Shown here: piece by piece, positions 8,625 through 17,235 of the stretch
How the letters are laid out: each line of letters opens with the position of its first letter
How positions within the stretch are numbered: the first letter of the stretch is position 1
NCBI GenBank assembly: GCA_947459425.1
Contig: CANHDJ010000009.1
Coordinates: 17,781 to 81,780, forward strand
DNA length: 64,000 nt
Direction: 5' to 3'
From: Ignavibacteria bacterium
GTDB lineage: Bacteria > Bacteroidota > Ignavibacteria > Kapaibacteriales > UBA4661
Notes under the pieces: model-generated
Told to the model about the DNA's origin: nothing
The model's database searches: none
The model's input: the letters and a program-made list of their open reading frames with translations, nothing else
Program-made: the position numbers and the translations under genes

Positions 8625-9951
8625 TGGTTGATTGTGTTTGGAGCAAGGTTTCTTCGGGGTTTGGCGTACTCCTTCTTCTCAAAGGCAGTTCGCAATAGAC
8701 CACAAAACCGCCTTCGAGGGCATTGTAGGTATCAAACCGAAAATTCGCGCCGTAAAGTTTTTGCAACCGTTCACGAGTATTCTGAAGACCAATGCTGGAT
8801 TTTTTGTGAAGTTTGCCTGCGAATGCCGCTTCGGTACTCTCGTTGAAGCCCGTTTTGGTTGTAGAAGCATCATTCGAGCTAATTTCGCTTGGCTTTAAGC
8901 CGGGTCCATTGTCGCGCACGGTAATTTCGAGAATTTCCGGGGAAGCAGGAGAGCTTCGCACAGTAATATCAATGCGCCCTCCGTCAGTGCTTTGTAAAAT
9001 GCCATGTTTCACTGAATTTTCTACGAGCGGCTGTAAAAGAAGGTTCGGGACTTGTGCTTCCTGCAAACTCTCTTCCACGCTAATTCCCACCTGTAGACGG
9101 CTTGGAAAGCGCATCATTTCTATATCCACGTAGCATTTGAGTAAATCCAGTTCTTGCCGAATTGTGATAAATTGCGTCGTCGGGTTATCCAGCGTCATAC
9201 GCAGAAAATCTCCCAAGCGAGCAATCATGCTATCTGCACGGCGCGGATTATGATACAGCAATGCCGAAATGGAATTGAGAGCATTAAAAAGAAAATGTGG
9301 TTGGAGCTGCATTTTCAGGGCATGGAGTTGTGCTTGTGCAAGATCCGTTTCAAGCTGCGCGGCAGTGGTTTTGAGGTGCGCTGATAGAAGCTCCTCCTGC
9401 CGAAATTGCCGATAATAATTCACCATTGAAGCACTCAACAAAATGACAAAATAATGTACAAACGAGAGGAAAATGCCATTGAAATTCCGCAAATAGACGT
9501 AATACGGAAAAGTTTCCATTCGGAAGAGTATCGTCAATGTGTTTTGAATGACAAGCCCATGCAAGCAAGCAATGGTGATGGCTATGAGAAGCTGATACCA
9601 AACATTCCGCCAGTACACCCCGCTTCCTCGCTGCGTCTGCAAGATAGGCAAACGCTGCGTAACCCAGACAATACCTACGCCATAGACCGCCCACGGCAAA
9701 CGCCGAAGCATCTCGAAAATAAGGTAACGCCGCCAAACAAATTCTTCCAATGTCTGCGAACCATAGCTTTTTAGCCATTCCTGCTGCACGGGCTTGCCGA
9801 TATACTCGACGTTTTGAGAATAAAACAGCACACAAAAGATAATTGCCTCCAGAGAAAATGCACCCAAAAGCCAGAAAAACCAGTGTCGGTATTCGCCCAA
9901 AAGCGTGATTGTATCGGTATTGGCGGTGTGCTGCTGCTGCGAAATCTGCAT
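8617..9951 (-). CDS. LytS/YehU-type sensor histidine kinase
   Basis: 444 aa. Four hydrophobic segments (about residues 24-44, 84-100, 118-142, 157-179) form the membrane part, with no large periplasmic sensor domain. A coiled linker leads to the His_kinase box QLQPHFLFNALNSI (phospho-acceptor H219). This is followed by an HATPase domain with N-box LVENSVKHGI and G-box TVRDNGPGLKP, then IGLQNTRERLQKLYG. This architecture belongs to the family whose partner regulators carry LytTR domains, matching the overlapping downstream gene. A -7-like TATATTTG (10019-10012) lies about 60 bases upstream. The signal is unknown. Confidence 0.94.
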   Translation of the reverse strand: MQISQQQHTANTDTITLLGEYRHWFFWLLGAFSLEAIIFCVLFYSQNVEYIGKPVQQEWLKSYGSQTLEEFVWRRYLIFEMLRRLPWAVYGVGIVWVTQRLPILQTQRGSGVYWRNVWYQLLIAITIACLHGLVIQNTLTILFRMETFPYYVYLRNFNGIFLSFVHYFVILLSASMVNYYRQFRQEELLSAHLKTTAAQLETDLAQAQLHALKMQLQPHFLFNALNSISALLYHNPRRADSMIARLGDFLRMTLDNPTTQFITIRQELDLLKCYVDIEMMRFPSRLQVGISVEESLQEAQVPNLLLQPLVENSVKHGILQSTDGGRIDITVRSSPASPEILEITVRDNGPGLKPSEISSNDASTTKTGFNESTEAAFAGKLHKKSSIGLQNTRERLQKLYGANFRFDTYNALEGGFVVYCELPLRRRSTPNPEETLLQTQSTND

Positions 9952-10275
9952 GAGATAATGTGCAAAAAAATGAAGAGCATCGGCGGGGTGCCGATGACAA
10001 CGACTGCATCACAAATATATGACAGAAAATCAGCATTGAGGCATAGTGTAGAGACTTTTTGTCCCAAATACTGCACCATCTATCCCATTGGTATTGTCTG
10101 TGGAAGCGACGTATTGTAATTTTGCTTGTGTTAAAAACAGGGAGCAGCCCCCATTGTGTGCTTGGTGTGCAATCACCAAGTAATCTTCAGGCACCAAGCG
10201 CACAACGCTCCTTGTTTCGGCTGCAAGCCTCATCAAACCTTATTTCTACAACCACTTTGTAATGAAGATAAAACC
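9952..10275. other. Divergent intergenic region between the kinase and DoxX genes
   Basis: 324 bases. On the kinase side there is a -7-like TATATTTG (minus strand, 10019-10012). On the DoxX side there are three mutually complementary segments: CTTGGTG at 10161-10167, CACCAAG at 10174-10180, and a second CACCAAG inside CACCAAGCGCAC at 10192-10203. I see no gene; short frames across it have no coding character. Confidence 0.5.
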
Positions 10276-10647
10276 ATGACAGGGCTAATTGTACTTCGCC
10301 TCACGCTTGCTCTTATCATGTTTACACACGCCGTCCACCGCATAAAGACTGGTACGGTTGGCGATTTAGGAGAATTTCTCAATATGAGTATTTTTTCTCC
10401 GATTGGTGTGCCAGTTGCTTGGAGCCTCACGATTTATGAGCTTTTGGGATCACTCCTGCTTGCGGTGGGGTGGTTGGTTCGTCCGCTTAGTGTTGGGTTT
10501 ATTGCTATGCTGATTGTGGGAATTGCGATGGTGCATTTCCCGAATTGGTTTGTGGTGGGGGCGGGAAAAAACGGTATGGAATATAGCGTTGCCCTGATTG
10601 CAGGGTTTCTCGCAGTGGCATTTCCCAATAGTTCAAGCAAGAAATAA
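10276..10647 (+). CDS. DoxX family membrane protein
   Basis: 123 aa and four predicted membrane helices (about 3-20, 45-66, 68-90, 98-118). The opening GLIVLRLTLALIMFTHAVHRI, the MSIFSPIGVPVAWSLTIYELLGSLLLAVGWLVRP segment and FPNWFVVGAGKNGMEYSVALIAG are typical of small DoxX/DoxD-like proteins. The frame is open upstream to 10156, but the membrane protein begins at the ATG at 10276. DoxX-family members are linked to redox/sulfur metabolism in some bacteria; this one has no context to refine that. Confidence 0.85.
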   Translation: MTGLIVLRLTLALIMFTHAVHRIKTGTVGDLGEFLNMSIFSPIGVPVAWSLTIYELLGSLLLAVGWLVRPLSVGFIAMLIVGIAMVHFPNWFVVGAGKNGMEYSVALIAGFLAVAFPNSSSKK

Positions 10648-10660
10648 TATCGCCTGTTTC

Positions 10661-10688
10661 AACCTTCTTCTTAACGGTAACGAAGGTT
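10661..10688. terminator. Weak hairpin between the DoxX gene and clpX
   Basis: AACCTTC and GAAGGTT form a 7-bp stem around a 14-base loop between the convergent 3' ends of the DoxX gene and clpX. It lacks a T-tract and is only a weak terminator candidate. Confidence 0.3.
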
Positions 10689-11970
10689 AGAAGGCAACCT
10701 TTCTCAAAGGCTCGTCCAACGCAAAAAGATATTCCGGTTCGGCAGTCTGTTCGATGACGGCGCGAGTAATGATGCACTTGCGGACGTTTTTCATATCGGG
10801 AATTTTGTACATAATCGGAAGCATTGCTTCTTCCATGATGCTGCGTAAGCCGCGAGCGCCTGTTTTGCGCTTTTGTGCCTTATCCACGACTACCTGAAGC
10901 GCTTCCGAGCGAAACTCCAACTCAATTCCTTCCATCAAAAACAGTTTTTGATATTGCTTAACCAAGGCATTTTTGGGTGCAATGAGAATATCCATCATTG
11001 CTTCGTCAGAAAGAGGTTCCAAGGCGGTAATAATGGGCAAACGACCAATAAATTCCGGTATAAAGCCGTAAGCCAGCAAATCCTCCGGCTCAACGTGCGG
11101 AAAGAGCGCCACATCTGCTTCGACGTGTTCTCCTTGTTCTGCCGAGAAGCCCAGTGTTGATGTGCGCATCCGCCGAGCAATAATTTTTTCCAGTCCATCA
11201 AAAGCACCACCGCAGATAAACAGGATATTTTTGGTGTTAATATTGACCAAGGGCTGTTCTGGGTGCTTACGTCCGCCGCGTGGAGGTACTCCGGCAATCG
11301 TGCCTTCGAGCATCTTTAACAAGCCCTGCTGAACGCCTTCGCCCGAAACATCGCGTGTGATATTGGGGGAGTCACTTTTCCGGCAGATTTTGTCAATTTC
11401 ATCAATATAGACAATACCGCGCTCTGCTTTATCAGCATCAAAATCGGAATTTTGGAGCAGATGCGATAAAACACTCTCTACGTCGTCGCCCACATAACCC
11501 GCTTCGGTGAGCGTAGTTGCGTCGGCAATGGTAATCGGTACGTCCAGAATCCGCGCCAGAGTTTGCGCCAAAAGCGTTTTGCCTGTTCCTGTGGGACCGA
11601 GCAGCAGGATATTACTTTTCTCAATCTCCACTTCCTCCAAATGCCCAACGAGCGATTCCGACTGAATGCGCTTGTAATGGTTGTACACTGCTACCGACAT
11701 AGACTGTTTTGCGTCGTCTTGCCCAATAACGTGCTGGTCAAGCGCTCGCTTGAGTTCCGATGGTTTCAAGAGTTTGAAATCTTGGAATTTTGCGCGTTGT
11801 TGCTGCGTGTAGGGGCTGGCATTTTTGCGAAGGATCTCGACAGAATTTTGGATGCAGATGTCGCAAATGTACACGCCCGCACCGGAAATCATGCTCGTCA
11901 CTTCGGCTGAGGAGCGCCCGCAAAAAGAGCAGTGAATATCGTCGTGTTGGAGGTAGTGATTTTTTGCCAT
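10687..11970 (-). CDS. clpX: ATP-dependent Clp protease ATP-binding subunit ClpX
   Basis: 427 aa from the ATG at 11970. The N-terminal zinc-binding domain has four cysteines (C14, C17, C36, C39). The AAA+ core shows Walker A GPTGTGKT (125-132), the pore loop GYVGDDVES, Walker [10 protein letters not shown], the RKH-type loop GGRKHP, the ClpP-docking LGF loop (STLGFSAE), the sensor/arginine region PEFIGRLP, and the C-terminal [11 protein letters not shown]. It unfolds tagged substrates and feeds them to ClpP, whose gene is just upstream on the same strand. A terminator-like hairpin separates them, so clpX probably also has its own promoter or relies on read-through. Confidence 0.98.
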   Translation of the reverse strand: MAKNHYLQHDDIHCSFCGRSSAEVTSMISGAGVYICDICIQNSVEILRKNASPYTQQQRAKFQDFKLLKPSELKRALDQHVIGQDDAKQSMSVAVYNHYKRIQSESLVGHLEEVEIEKSNILLLGPTGTGKTLLAQTLARILDVPITIADATTLTEAGYVGDDVESVLSHLLQNSDFDADKAERGIVYIDEIDKICRKSDSPNITRDVSGEGVQQGLLKMLEGTIAGVPPRGGRKHPEQPLVNINTKNILFICGGAFDGLEKIIARRMRTSTLGFSAEQGEHVEADVALFPHVEPEDLLAYGFIPEFIGRLPIITALEPLSDEAMMDILIAPKNALVKQYQKLFLMEGIELEFRSEALQVVVDKAQKRKTGARGLRSIMEEAMLPIMYKIPDMKNVRKCIITRAVIEQTAEPEYLFALDEPLRKVAF

Positions 11971-12055
11971 AATAATTGACGAATCGTTAATCTGTGTTCC
12001 CACACATTTTAGAGGGACGCATAAAAAGTAAAAAATCAGCGGAAAAATGAACAAA

Positions 12056-12091
12056 ACCCGCGAAGATATTTTATGGATGCACTTCGCGGGT
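12056..12091 (-). terminator. Intrinsic terminator downstream of clpP
   Basis: ACCCGCGAAG and CTTCGCGGGT make a perfect 10-bp stem with a 16-base loop, 47 bases after the clpP stop codon. Read on the minus strand the stem is followed by TTTTGTTCATTTTTCC. It would end or attenuate clpP transcription before clpX. Confidence 0.7.
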
Positions 12092-12137
12092 CTGATATTC
12101 GCTTGTTGCGGGGATATACTCCGCAGAAATCGTGCCT

Positions 12138-12800
12138 TTATGCTGTTGGCGTAGGCTCGGTGCTGCGCTCCATGATTTTATCAATCATGCCGTAATCCAA
12201 AGCCTCTTTTGAACTCATCCATTTGTCGCGGTCGGCATCGGCTTTAATCTGCTCCATGGTCTTGTCGGTGTGATTGCCGATGATAGCATAGAGTTGGTCG
12301 CGCATCCGCACCATTTCTTTGGTGTAGATTTCGATATCCGAAAGCGTTCCTTGCGAACCACCGCTTGGCTGGTGCATCATTATGCGCGAGTGTGGAAGCG
12401 CATAGCGCTTACCTTTTGCACCGGCGCACAAGAGAACTTGCGCCATCGAAGCCGCCATACCAACGCAGATTGTCGAAACATCAGGGCGAATAAACTGCAT
12501 GGTATCGTAAATCGCCAAACCGGAAGTTACGCTGCCACCCGGGGAATTGATGTAGAGCATAATGTCTTTGGATGGGTCTTCACTTGCCAAAAAGAGCAAT
12601 TGCGCCACAATCAAGCCCGATATGGTGTCGTCAATCGGCGTATTCAAAAGGATGATTCTGTCCTTCATCAAACGCGAGAAAATGTCGTAAGAACGCTCTC
12701 CACGCGAGGTCTGCTCGACCACAATCGGTACTAGTTGGTTTTGCATCGGTGCGTTGATTGCCGATGGCAATACTACGTCATCAAACATCGTCGAAATCAT
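12138..12800 (-). CDS. clpP: ATP-dependent Clp protease proteolytic subunit ClpP
   Basis: 220 aa, slightly longer than the usual ~195-207. The serine-protease triad is complete: S118 in GMAASMAQ, H143 in MMHQPSGG and D192 in [10 protein letters not shown]. The oxyanion glycine loop [12 protein letters not shown] is present. The start at 12800 is supported by AAGGA 8 bases upstream; an internal ATG at 12788 is less likely. A promoter matching the Bacteroidota consensus lies at 12824-12855, giving a leader of only about 20 bases. It forms the tetradecameric peptidase chamber with ClpX. The gene order tig, clpP, clpX is the common bacterial one. Confidence 0.98.
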   Translation of the reverse strand: MISTMFDDVVLPSAINAPMQNQLVPIVVEQTSRGERSYDIFSRLMKDRIILLNTPIDDTISGLIVAQLLFLASEDPSKDIMLYINSPGGSVTSGLAIYDTMQFIRPDVSTICVGMAASMAQVLLCAGAKGKRYALPHSRIMMHQPSGGSQGTLSDIEIYTKEMVRMRDQLYAIIGNHTDKTMEQIKADADRDKWMSSKEALDYGMIDKIMERSTEPTPTA

Positions 12801-12823
12801 AATCGTAATCCTTAAAAATGAAG

Positions 12824-12855
12824 AAAACGTATCGTGAGTATTACGAACATACAAA
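12824..12855 (-). promoter_or_regulatory. Bacteroidota-type promoter for clpP
   Basis: On the minus strand TTTG (-33) is followed by a 20-base spacer and TACGTTTT (-7, one mismatch to TAnnTTTG). The clpP start lies 24 bases further on, so transcript and ribosome site are tightly spaced. Confidence 0.5.
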
Positions 12856-12956
12856 TCTGTGTCGCAACACACAAGAGACTTTTTCTTCTATTGTCGCTTT
12901 TGTTGGCAAATTATTGGAAATGCCGTGTCAGATTGTCTTTCAAGCGTGTTTTTATG

Positions 12957-13115
12957 TTCACTACCGTACATATTTTTCGTTTGTTTTTGACCGCAGAGGC
13001 GCGGAGTGAAGCCATTTTTATTAAAGCATCCAAATTTGTATTGGGAAAATTTTATCGTTTCTTCTCTGCGCCTCCGCGCCTCTGCGGTCATCAAAAAAAT
13101 GTGTACGGTAGTGAA
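12957..13115. repeat. 159-bp palindromic (MITE/REP-like) element
   Basis: Nested inverted repeats. Outer arms are TTCACTACCGTACA (12957-12970) and TGTACGGTAGTGAA (13102-13115), perfect over 14 bp. Inner arms are GACCGCAGAGGCGCGGAG (12989-13006) and its exact complement (13072-13089), 18 bp. The inner arm resembles the CCGCAGAGGCGC...-type repeat that recurs in many bacterial genomes. It sits 3 bases beyond the tig stop codon, so it can also act as the tig terminator. No coding capacity. Confidence 0.75.
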
Positions 13116-13118
13116 TTT

Positions 13119-14429
13119 TTATGCCAACTCTTCGACTGCTTCTGCGGCTTTGGGGTCGAAATCTTTTTCGGTAATAATTGCGTAACCACGTAGAACTTCC
13201 ATCACTTTTTCGTGCATGAGTCGTCCTTGAAGATTTTCATCGGCGGCGATTGCCGAGCGCAAATACTCGAAATTTGCTTCGCCCATATTCAACGATGCCG
13301 CTAACTCTTCGACGTGGTTATCAATATCCGCGTCCGTCACCTCAATCTTTTCCTCTTCAATAATCCGTTCACGAAGAATCATCCATTTTGCCGTGTTACG
13401 CGCAACAGGTGTACGGGCTTCAGCATAGCGACGCACGTCGAAGTTTTTCGGCAATTTTTTATCAGGAAGCTGCTCGACCTCGTCTTGCAACATCGAAGCC
13501 ACAACTTGGCTTACAAGGCTTTGTGGTGGCTCAAAATCATGGGCATTCAGGATTTTTTGGACAATTTGGTCATTGAGCAAGGTGTCAATAGAGCGGTCAC
13601 GAGCAATGCGAATCTGCTTTTCAAAGTCTTGGCGTAATTCCTCCGTCGAAGTAATTTGACCACCCGTCAAGGTTTCGACAAATTCATTCGTAAACTCCGG
13701 CACTACCACGCGCTTAATTTCCTGTACAGATGCTTGCATCGGTGTTCCAAGTCCGCCGCCATTTTCTTGATTTGCCGGAACAGCATAACGGAAGGTGTCG
13801 CCAACTTTCAAATTCAAAAGCGATGTTTTCAATTCTGAGCCGACAGGTTCATTTTTCAGGAAGACGCGAATTTCTTCGGACTTTGCACCGATAAGCGTCA
13901 TGCCCGTTGCGGCATCAATCGGATTCAGGCGAACCGTTACAAAGTACATTTCGTCGGTAATCTGCTCTGCCTCTTCAAGTTGAGCCTGCTTCAGTTGAAT
14001 ATTTTCAACTTCGCGGTCAATATCTTCATCGGTAACGGGATAGACCAATTTTTCGATTTCGAGACCGCGATAGTTTTGCAACTCAAATTCCGGCAATACT
14101 TCATAAACAATCGTAAAACCTAAGCTGCCGTCGGCATTACGCTGCACGTCGCGCAACTGAGGCTGCCCAACGGGGTGCAGATCATTCTCCTCCACAGCCG
14201 ATTGAAACATTGCACTCGCAATATCCTCTGCTGCATTGGCTTCGATAGCTTTGCCATAGTTTTTCTTGATGAGATGAATCGGCACTTTGCCCTTGCGAAA
14301 GCCTTGCATCTGAATTTCAGGCTGTGCTTCGCGGTATGCCTTTTCGTAATGGGGTTCGAGTTCTGCTGCTGACATCGTGATTTTAAGTTCACGTTTGCAG
14401 CCGTCGAGTGTGAGAATTTGCGTTTCCAA
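13119..14429 (-). CDS. tig: Trigger factor (ribosome-associated chaperone/PPIase)
   Basis: 436 aa. The N-terminal ribosome-binding domain has the signature GFRKGKVP (43-50). A central FKBP-like region (~160-245) and a long helical C-terminal chaperone domain follow. It binds nascent chains at the ribosome exit tunnel. The start codon appears to be TTG at 14429: the reading METQILTLDGCKRELKITMSA aligns with the normal N-terminus of the family, whereas the first internal ATG (residue 19) would remove its first strands. It heads the tig, clpP, clpX block and lies 102 bases downstream of tRNA-Leu on the same strand. Confidence 0.96.
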   Translation of the reverse strand: METQILTLDGCKRELKITMSAAELEPHYEKAYREAQPEIQMQGFRKGKVPIHLIKKNYGKAIEANAAEDIASAMFQSAVEENDLHPVGQPQLRDVQRNADGSLGFTIVYEVLPEFELQNYRGLEIEKLVYPVTDEDIDREVENIQLKQAQLEEAEQITDEMYFVTVRLNPIDAATGMTLIGAKSEEIRVFLKNEPVGSELKTSLLNLKVGDTFRYAVPANQENGGGLGTPMQASVQEIKRVVVPEFTNEFVETLTGGQITSTEELRQDFEKQIRIARDRSIDTLLNDQIVQKILNAHDFEPPQSLVSQVVASMLQDEVEQLPDKKLPKNFDVRRYAEARTPVARNTAKWMILRERIIEEEKIEVTDADIDNHVEELAASLNMGEANFEYLRSAIAADENLQGRLMHEKVMEVLRGYAIITEKDFDPKAAEAVEELA

Positions 14430-14531
14430 GTCGGTAGGGAATGAGACGTAAAAGAATGGGTGAATTGCGTGTGAGCGGCTATCAAGGCGCTTTCTGGCAA
14501 AATGATTGCCAAAAAATTGAAAGAAATAAAG

Positions 14532-14613
14532 TGCGGGCGAGGAGACTTGAACTCCTACGGGTTACCCCACCAGATCCTAAGTCTGGCGCGTCTGCCAATT
14601 TCGCCACGCCCGC
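14532..14613 (-). tRNA. tRNA-Leu (anticodon UAG)
   Basis: 82 nt on the minus strand. The 7-bp acceptor stem is GCGGGCG/CGCCCGC. The D-arm region is GGCGAAATTGGCAGACGC. The anticodon stem-loop CCAGA-CTTAGGA-TCTGG gives anticodon TAG. A long variable arm (TGGGGTAACCCGT) is typical of type II leucine tRNAs, and the T-arm is AGGAG-TTCAAGT-CTCCT. CCA is not encoded. A candidate promoter lies 57 bases upstream. Confidence 0.97.
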
Positions 14614-14966
14614 AATATGCCGTATTTTGTGCAACAATTATTCGTAAATTTTCTGCACGAAAAAGACGACAAATATACGGATTCTTTTGGGGAATCGGAA
14701 ACATTTCTTTGGAAGAAACATGGATATTCCCTGAAACAACGAGAAAATCAAGAAGCAATGTGAAAAAATTTCTTTGCTGGCAAGTATTGGTACAAGCACT
14801 TCCCTACCACAATTATTTCACCATATCGAACTGCCCCAATTGCCAATTTGGATTACTTTTTCCCACAAAATTTTCACAAGAAAAATGTATCTTACGTGCC
14901 GTCAAGTATCCTTAGCATAAAAATTTTATTATTATTACTCTTCAAACTGTTTTTTCGGAGAACATT
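14614..14966. other. Divergent intergenic region between tRNA-Leu and nuoF
   Basis: 353 AT-rich bases. It holds the candidate tRNA promoter (14670-14701) and the nuoF leader with GGAG 8 bases before its ATG. I could not find a convincing nuoF promoter. A frame running from inside the tRNA across the region is not coding. Confidence 0.5.
14670..14701 (-). promoter_or_regulatory. Bacteroidota-type promoter for tRNA-Leu
   Basis: On the minus strand TTTC (-33, one mismatch to TTTG), a 20-base spacer and TATATTTG (-7, exact match to TAnnTTTG) precede the tRNA by about 57 bases. Confidence 0.42.
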
Positions 14967-16304
14967 ATGTCCATGTACACCGCACCACATCTGATTTTGC
15001 CGAAAATTCCCAATCTCCATCAGATTGACACCTACACCGCCAATGGCGGCTATGAGCAGATACGCAAGGCGCTCAAACTCACGCAAGACGATGTTATCAA
15101 CGAAGTCAAAAAATCGGGCTTGCGCGGACGGGGCGGCGCGGGCTTCGCAACGGGCTTAAAATGGAGCTTTATGCCCAAAGGCGATATGGTAAAATACCTC
15201 GCGGTGAACGGCGATGAATCCGAACCAGCTTCCTTCAAAGACCGCCAAATTTTTGAGCATAACCCACACCAACTCATTGAAGGCATCTTGATTGGCGGCT
15301 ACGCGATGGGTGTAACAGCAGCGTACATCTACATTCGCGGCGAATATCACAAGTGGGTTCGCTTGATGGAAAAAGCCCTTGAGGATGCTTATGCAAAGGG
15401 TTTTGTCGGCGAAAAGATGAAACAAACCTTTGGTACGGATTTCAAAATGGACATCTACGTCCACAAGGGCGCAGGGGCGTACATCTGCGGCGAAGAAACA
15501 GCGCTGATGAGTTCGCTGGAAGGCGACCGCGCTTATCCCCGCGTAAAACCGCCTTTCCCGGCGCAAAAAGGTTTGTGGGCAAAGCCAACGACCGTGAATA
15601 ACGTCGAAACGATGGCACACGCGCCCGCTATTTTTGCGCTTGGCGCGGAAGCATACAGCAAAATCGGCGCTTCGGGACACACCGGAACAATTCTCTACGG
15701 CGTAAGCGGACACGTCAATAAGCCGGGCGTGTACGAAGCAGAATCGGGAACACTTTTGACGGATTTAATTTATGGAAACCAGTATGCAAGCGGTGTTCTG
15801 GGCGGAAAGAAAATCAAAGCCGTGATTCCGGGCGGATCTTCGATGCCTGTTTTGCGGGGCGACGAGATTGAAGGCGTGAAAATGGAAGAGGAGTATTTGA
15901 AGAAAATCGGAACGCACATCGGCACGGGCGGCATCGTTGTTATGGACGAAGACACCGATCTTGTGAAAGTAACGCTTCGCATAGCGCACTTCTATCACCA
16001 CGAGTCTTGCGGGCAGTGTACGCCTTGCCGCGAGGGTTGCGGTTGGATGGAAAAAATGCTCAAGCGCATCAGCAAAGGCGAGGCAACGTCGCAAGATTTG
16101 GATACGCTCCTCAGCGTCGCATCGAACATCGAAGGTAACACGATTTGCGCTCTCGGCGACGCTGCGGCTTGGCCCGTCAAAGCATTCATTACCAAATTCC
16201 GCGACGAATTTGAAGCCCGCGTCAAGGCTTCGCGTAGCTTTGTACCGCTCAATGTCGTTCACGGCGTACGGCATCGTGCGGAGAAATTTGAGGTTGTGGG
16301 GTAA
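14967..16304 (+). CDS. nuoF: NADH-quinone oxidoreductase subunit F (NuoF)
   Basis: 445 aa, normal for the peripheral-arm subunit of complex I that oxidises NADH through FMN. The FMN/NADH-binding glycine loop GLRGRGGAGFATGLKW is at residues 51-65. The [4Fe-4S] N3 ligands are C348, C351 and C354 in SCGQCTPC, plus C394 in TICALGD. GGAG 8 bases upstream supports the ATG. No other nuo gene is present: a DUF2807 gene follows after 2 bases, so this nuoF is separated from the rest of the complex or belongs to another NuoF-like flavoprotein assembly. Confidence 0.95.
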   Translation: MSMYTAPHLILPKIPNLHQIDTYTANGGYEQIRKALKLTQDDVINEVKKSGLRGRGGAGFATGLKWSFMPKGDMVKYLAVNGDESEPASFKDRQIFEHNPHQLIEGILIGGYAMGVTAAYIYIRGEYHKWVRLMEKALEDAYAKGFVGEKMKQTFGTDFKMDIYVHKGAGAYICGEETALMSSLEGDRAYPRVKPPFPAQKGLWAKPTTVNNVETMAHAPAIFALGAEAYSKIGASGHTGTILYGVSGHVNKPGVYEAESGTLLTDLIYGNQYASGVLGGKKIKAVIPGGSSMPVLRGDEIEGVKMEEEYLKKIGTHIGTGGIVVMDEDTDLVKVTLRIAHFYHHESCGQCTPCREGCGWMEKMLKRISKGEATSQDLDTLLSVASNIEGNTICALGDAAAWPVKAFITKFRDEFEARVKASRSFVPLNVVHGVRHRAEKFEVVG

Positions 16305-16306
16305 AT

Positions 16307-17137
16307 ATGAGATGGCGAGGGTGGGTGTCATGGATGTTGGTTTTTATGGTATTATCGTTGATAAATACCAATGCTAGTATAGCACAAAACTTCAATCGGC
16401 ACGGGAAACACACGCAATATCAAAAATCGTGGTTTTCCTTTCTATTTCCAACGATTAAGGGTTCGGGATTGCCACTTGTGAGCGAGCGCTTTGTCAAGCC
16501 ATTTCACACTATTGTGGTCGAGGATCCATTTCGTGTCGTAATTCAACAGGGCGTACCACATCAAGTAATTGTTGTTGCAGATGATACTGTCTTGGAATAT
16601 GTTCGCACGACTGTTTCCAACGATGGTATATTGACTGTCGCAATGGACACACAGAATTACGAATATGACACTTTAGCCGTTTTTATCACGACACCTCGTA
16701 TTGATGCTATTACTCTTGGGATAAATGTCCAAGCAACTGTAAATGCACCTTTATCACTTGAGCATCTGACGACAACCATTGCCGGAGTAGGCTCTGAGAT
16801 TGTATTTTTAGGTGGCACTATTCGCAATCACACTATTGCTGCCAATGGAATTGGTTCAAGTATTGACGCTGTTTCTGTGACTAGCCAGAAGGCTGTCGTG
16901 TATATGCCCGCACTAGGAGGGCGCACACACATCCATGCCGCGCAAATTGAACCAATAGGCGTATATGGCATCGGGTCTGCTCTATATTATTCTCCTTACA
17001 ATGCGAAAATGCCTGAACTTGTTGGTTCTGACGCTCAAAAACTTGAGGAATATCTCATACCTTTGTCAAAGCAATTTTCGCCTGCCTTGCCTCAAAAGTC
17101 GCCGCAACAACCATTGTTGATACCACCAAAAAAATAG
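16307..17137 (+). CDS. Secreted DUF2807 (GIN-type head) protein
   Basis: 276 aa. A signal peptide (residues ~1-28, ending SIAQN) is followed by a right-handed beta-helix-like domain of the DUF2807 kind: FVKPFHTIVVEDPFRVVIQQG, VIVVADDTVLEYV, DGILTVAMD, then stacked strands with ...TTIAGVGSEIVFLGG and NGIGSSIDA. The C-terminal ~35 residues are proline- and glutamine-rich. The family is found on the surface of Bacteroidota, and its function is not established. It starts 2 bases after the nuoF stop, so co-transcription is likely even though a functional link to respiration is not obvious. Confidence 0.8.
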   Translation: MRWRGWVSWMLVFMVLSLINTNASIAQNFNRHGKHTQYQKSWFSFLFPTIKGSGLPLVSERFVKPFHTIVVEDPFRVVIQQGVPHQVIVVADDTVLEYVRTTVSNDGILTVAMDTQNYEYDTLAVFITTPRIDAITLGINVQATVNAPLSLEHLTTTIAGVGSEIVFLGGTIRNHTIAANGIGSSIDAVSVTSQKAVVYMPALGGRTHIHAAQIEPIGVYGIGSALYYSPYNAKMPELVGSDAQKLEEYLIPLSKQFSPALPQKSPQQPLLIPPKK

Positions 17138-17235
17138 TGCAACCTATCGCTCTGTCAATGATTTTTGTGTAAACCTCACGTCTAATATCTCAACTTTTAC
17201 TTTCTATTTCAATCACTGCAAGTTACTTGAAAACA

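Noticed and set aside
9952..10275. Possible small RNA gene upstream of the DoxX gene
   Set aside because: Inverted repeats are present, but no promoter-terminator pair defines a transcript; kept only as a leader-structure finding.
14502..14915. Plus-strand 137-codon open frame
   Set aside because: It runs through the tRNA-Leu gene on the opposite strand and shows no family features.
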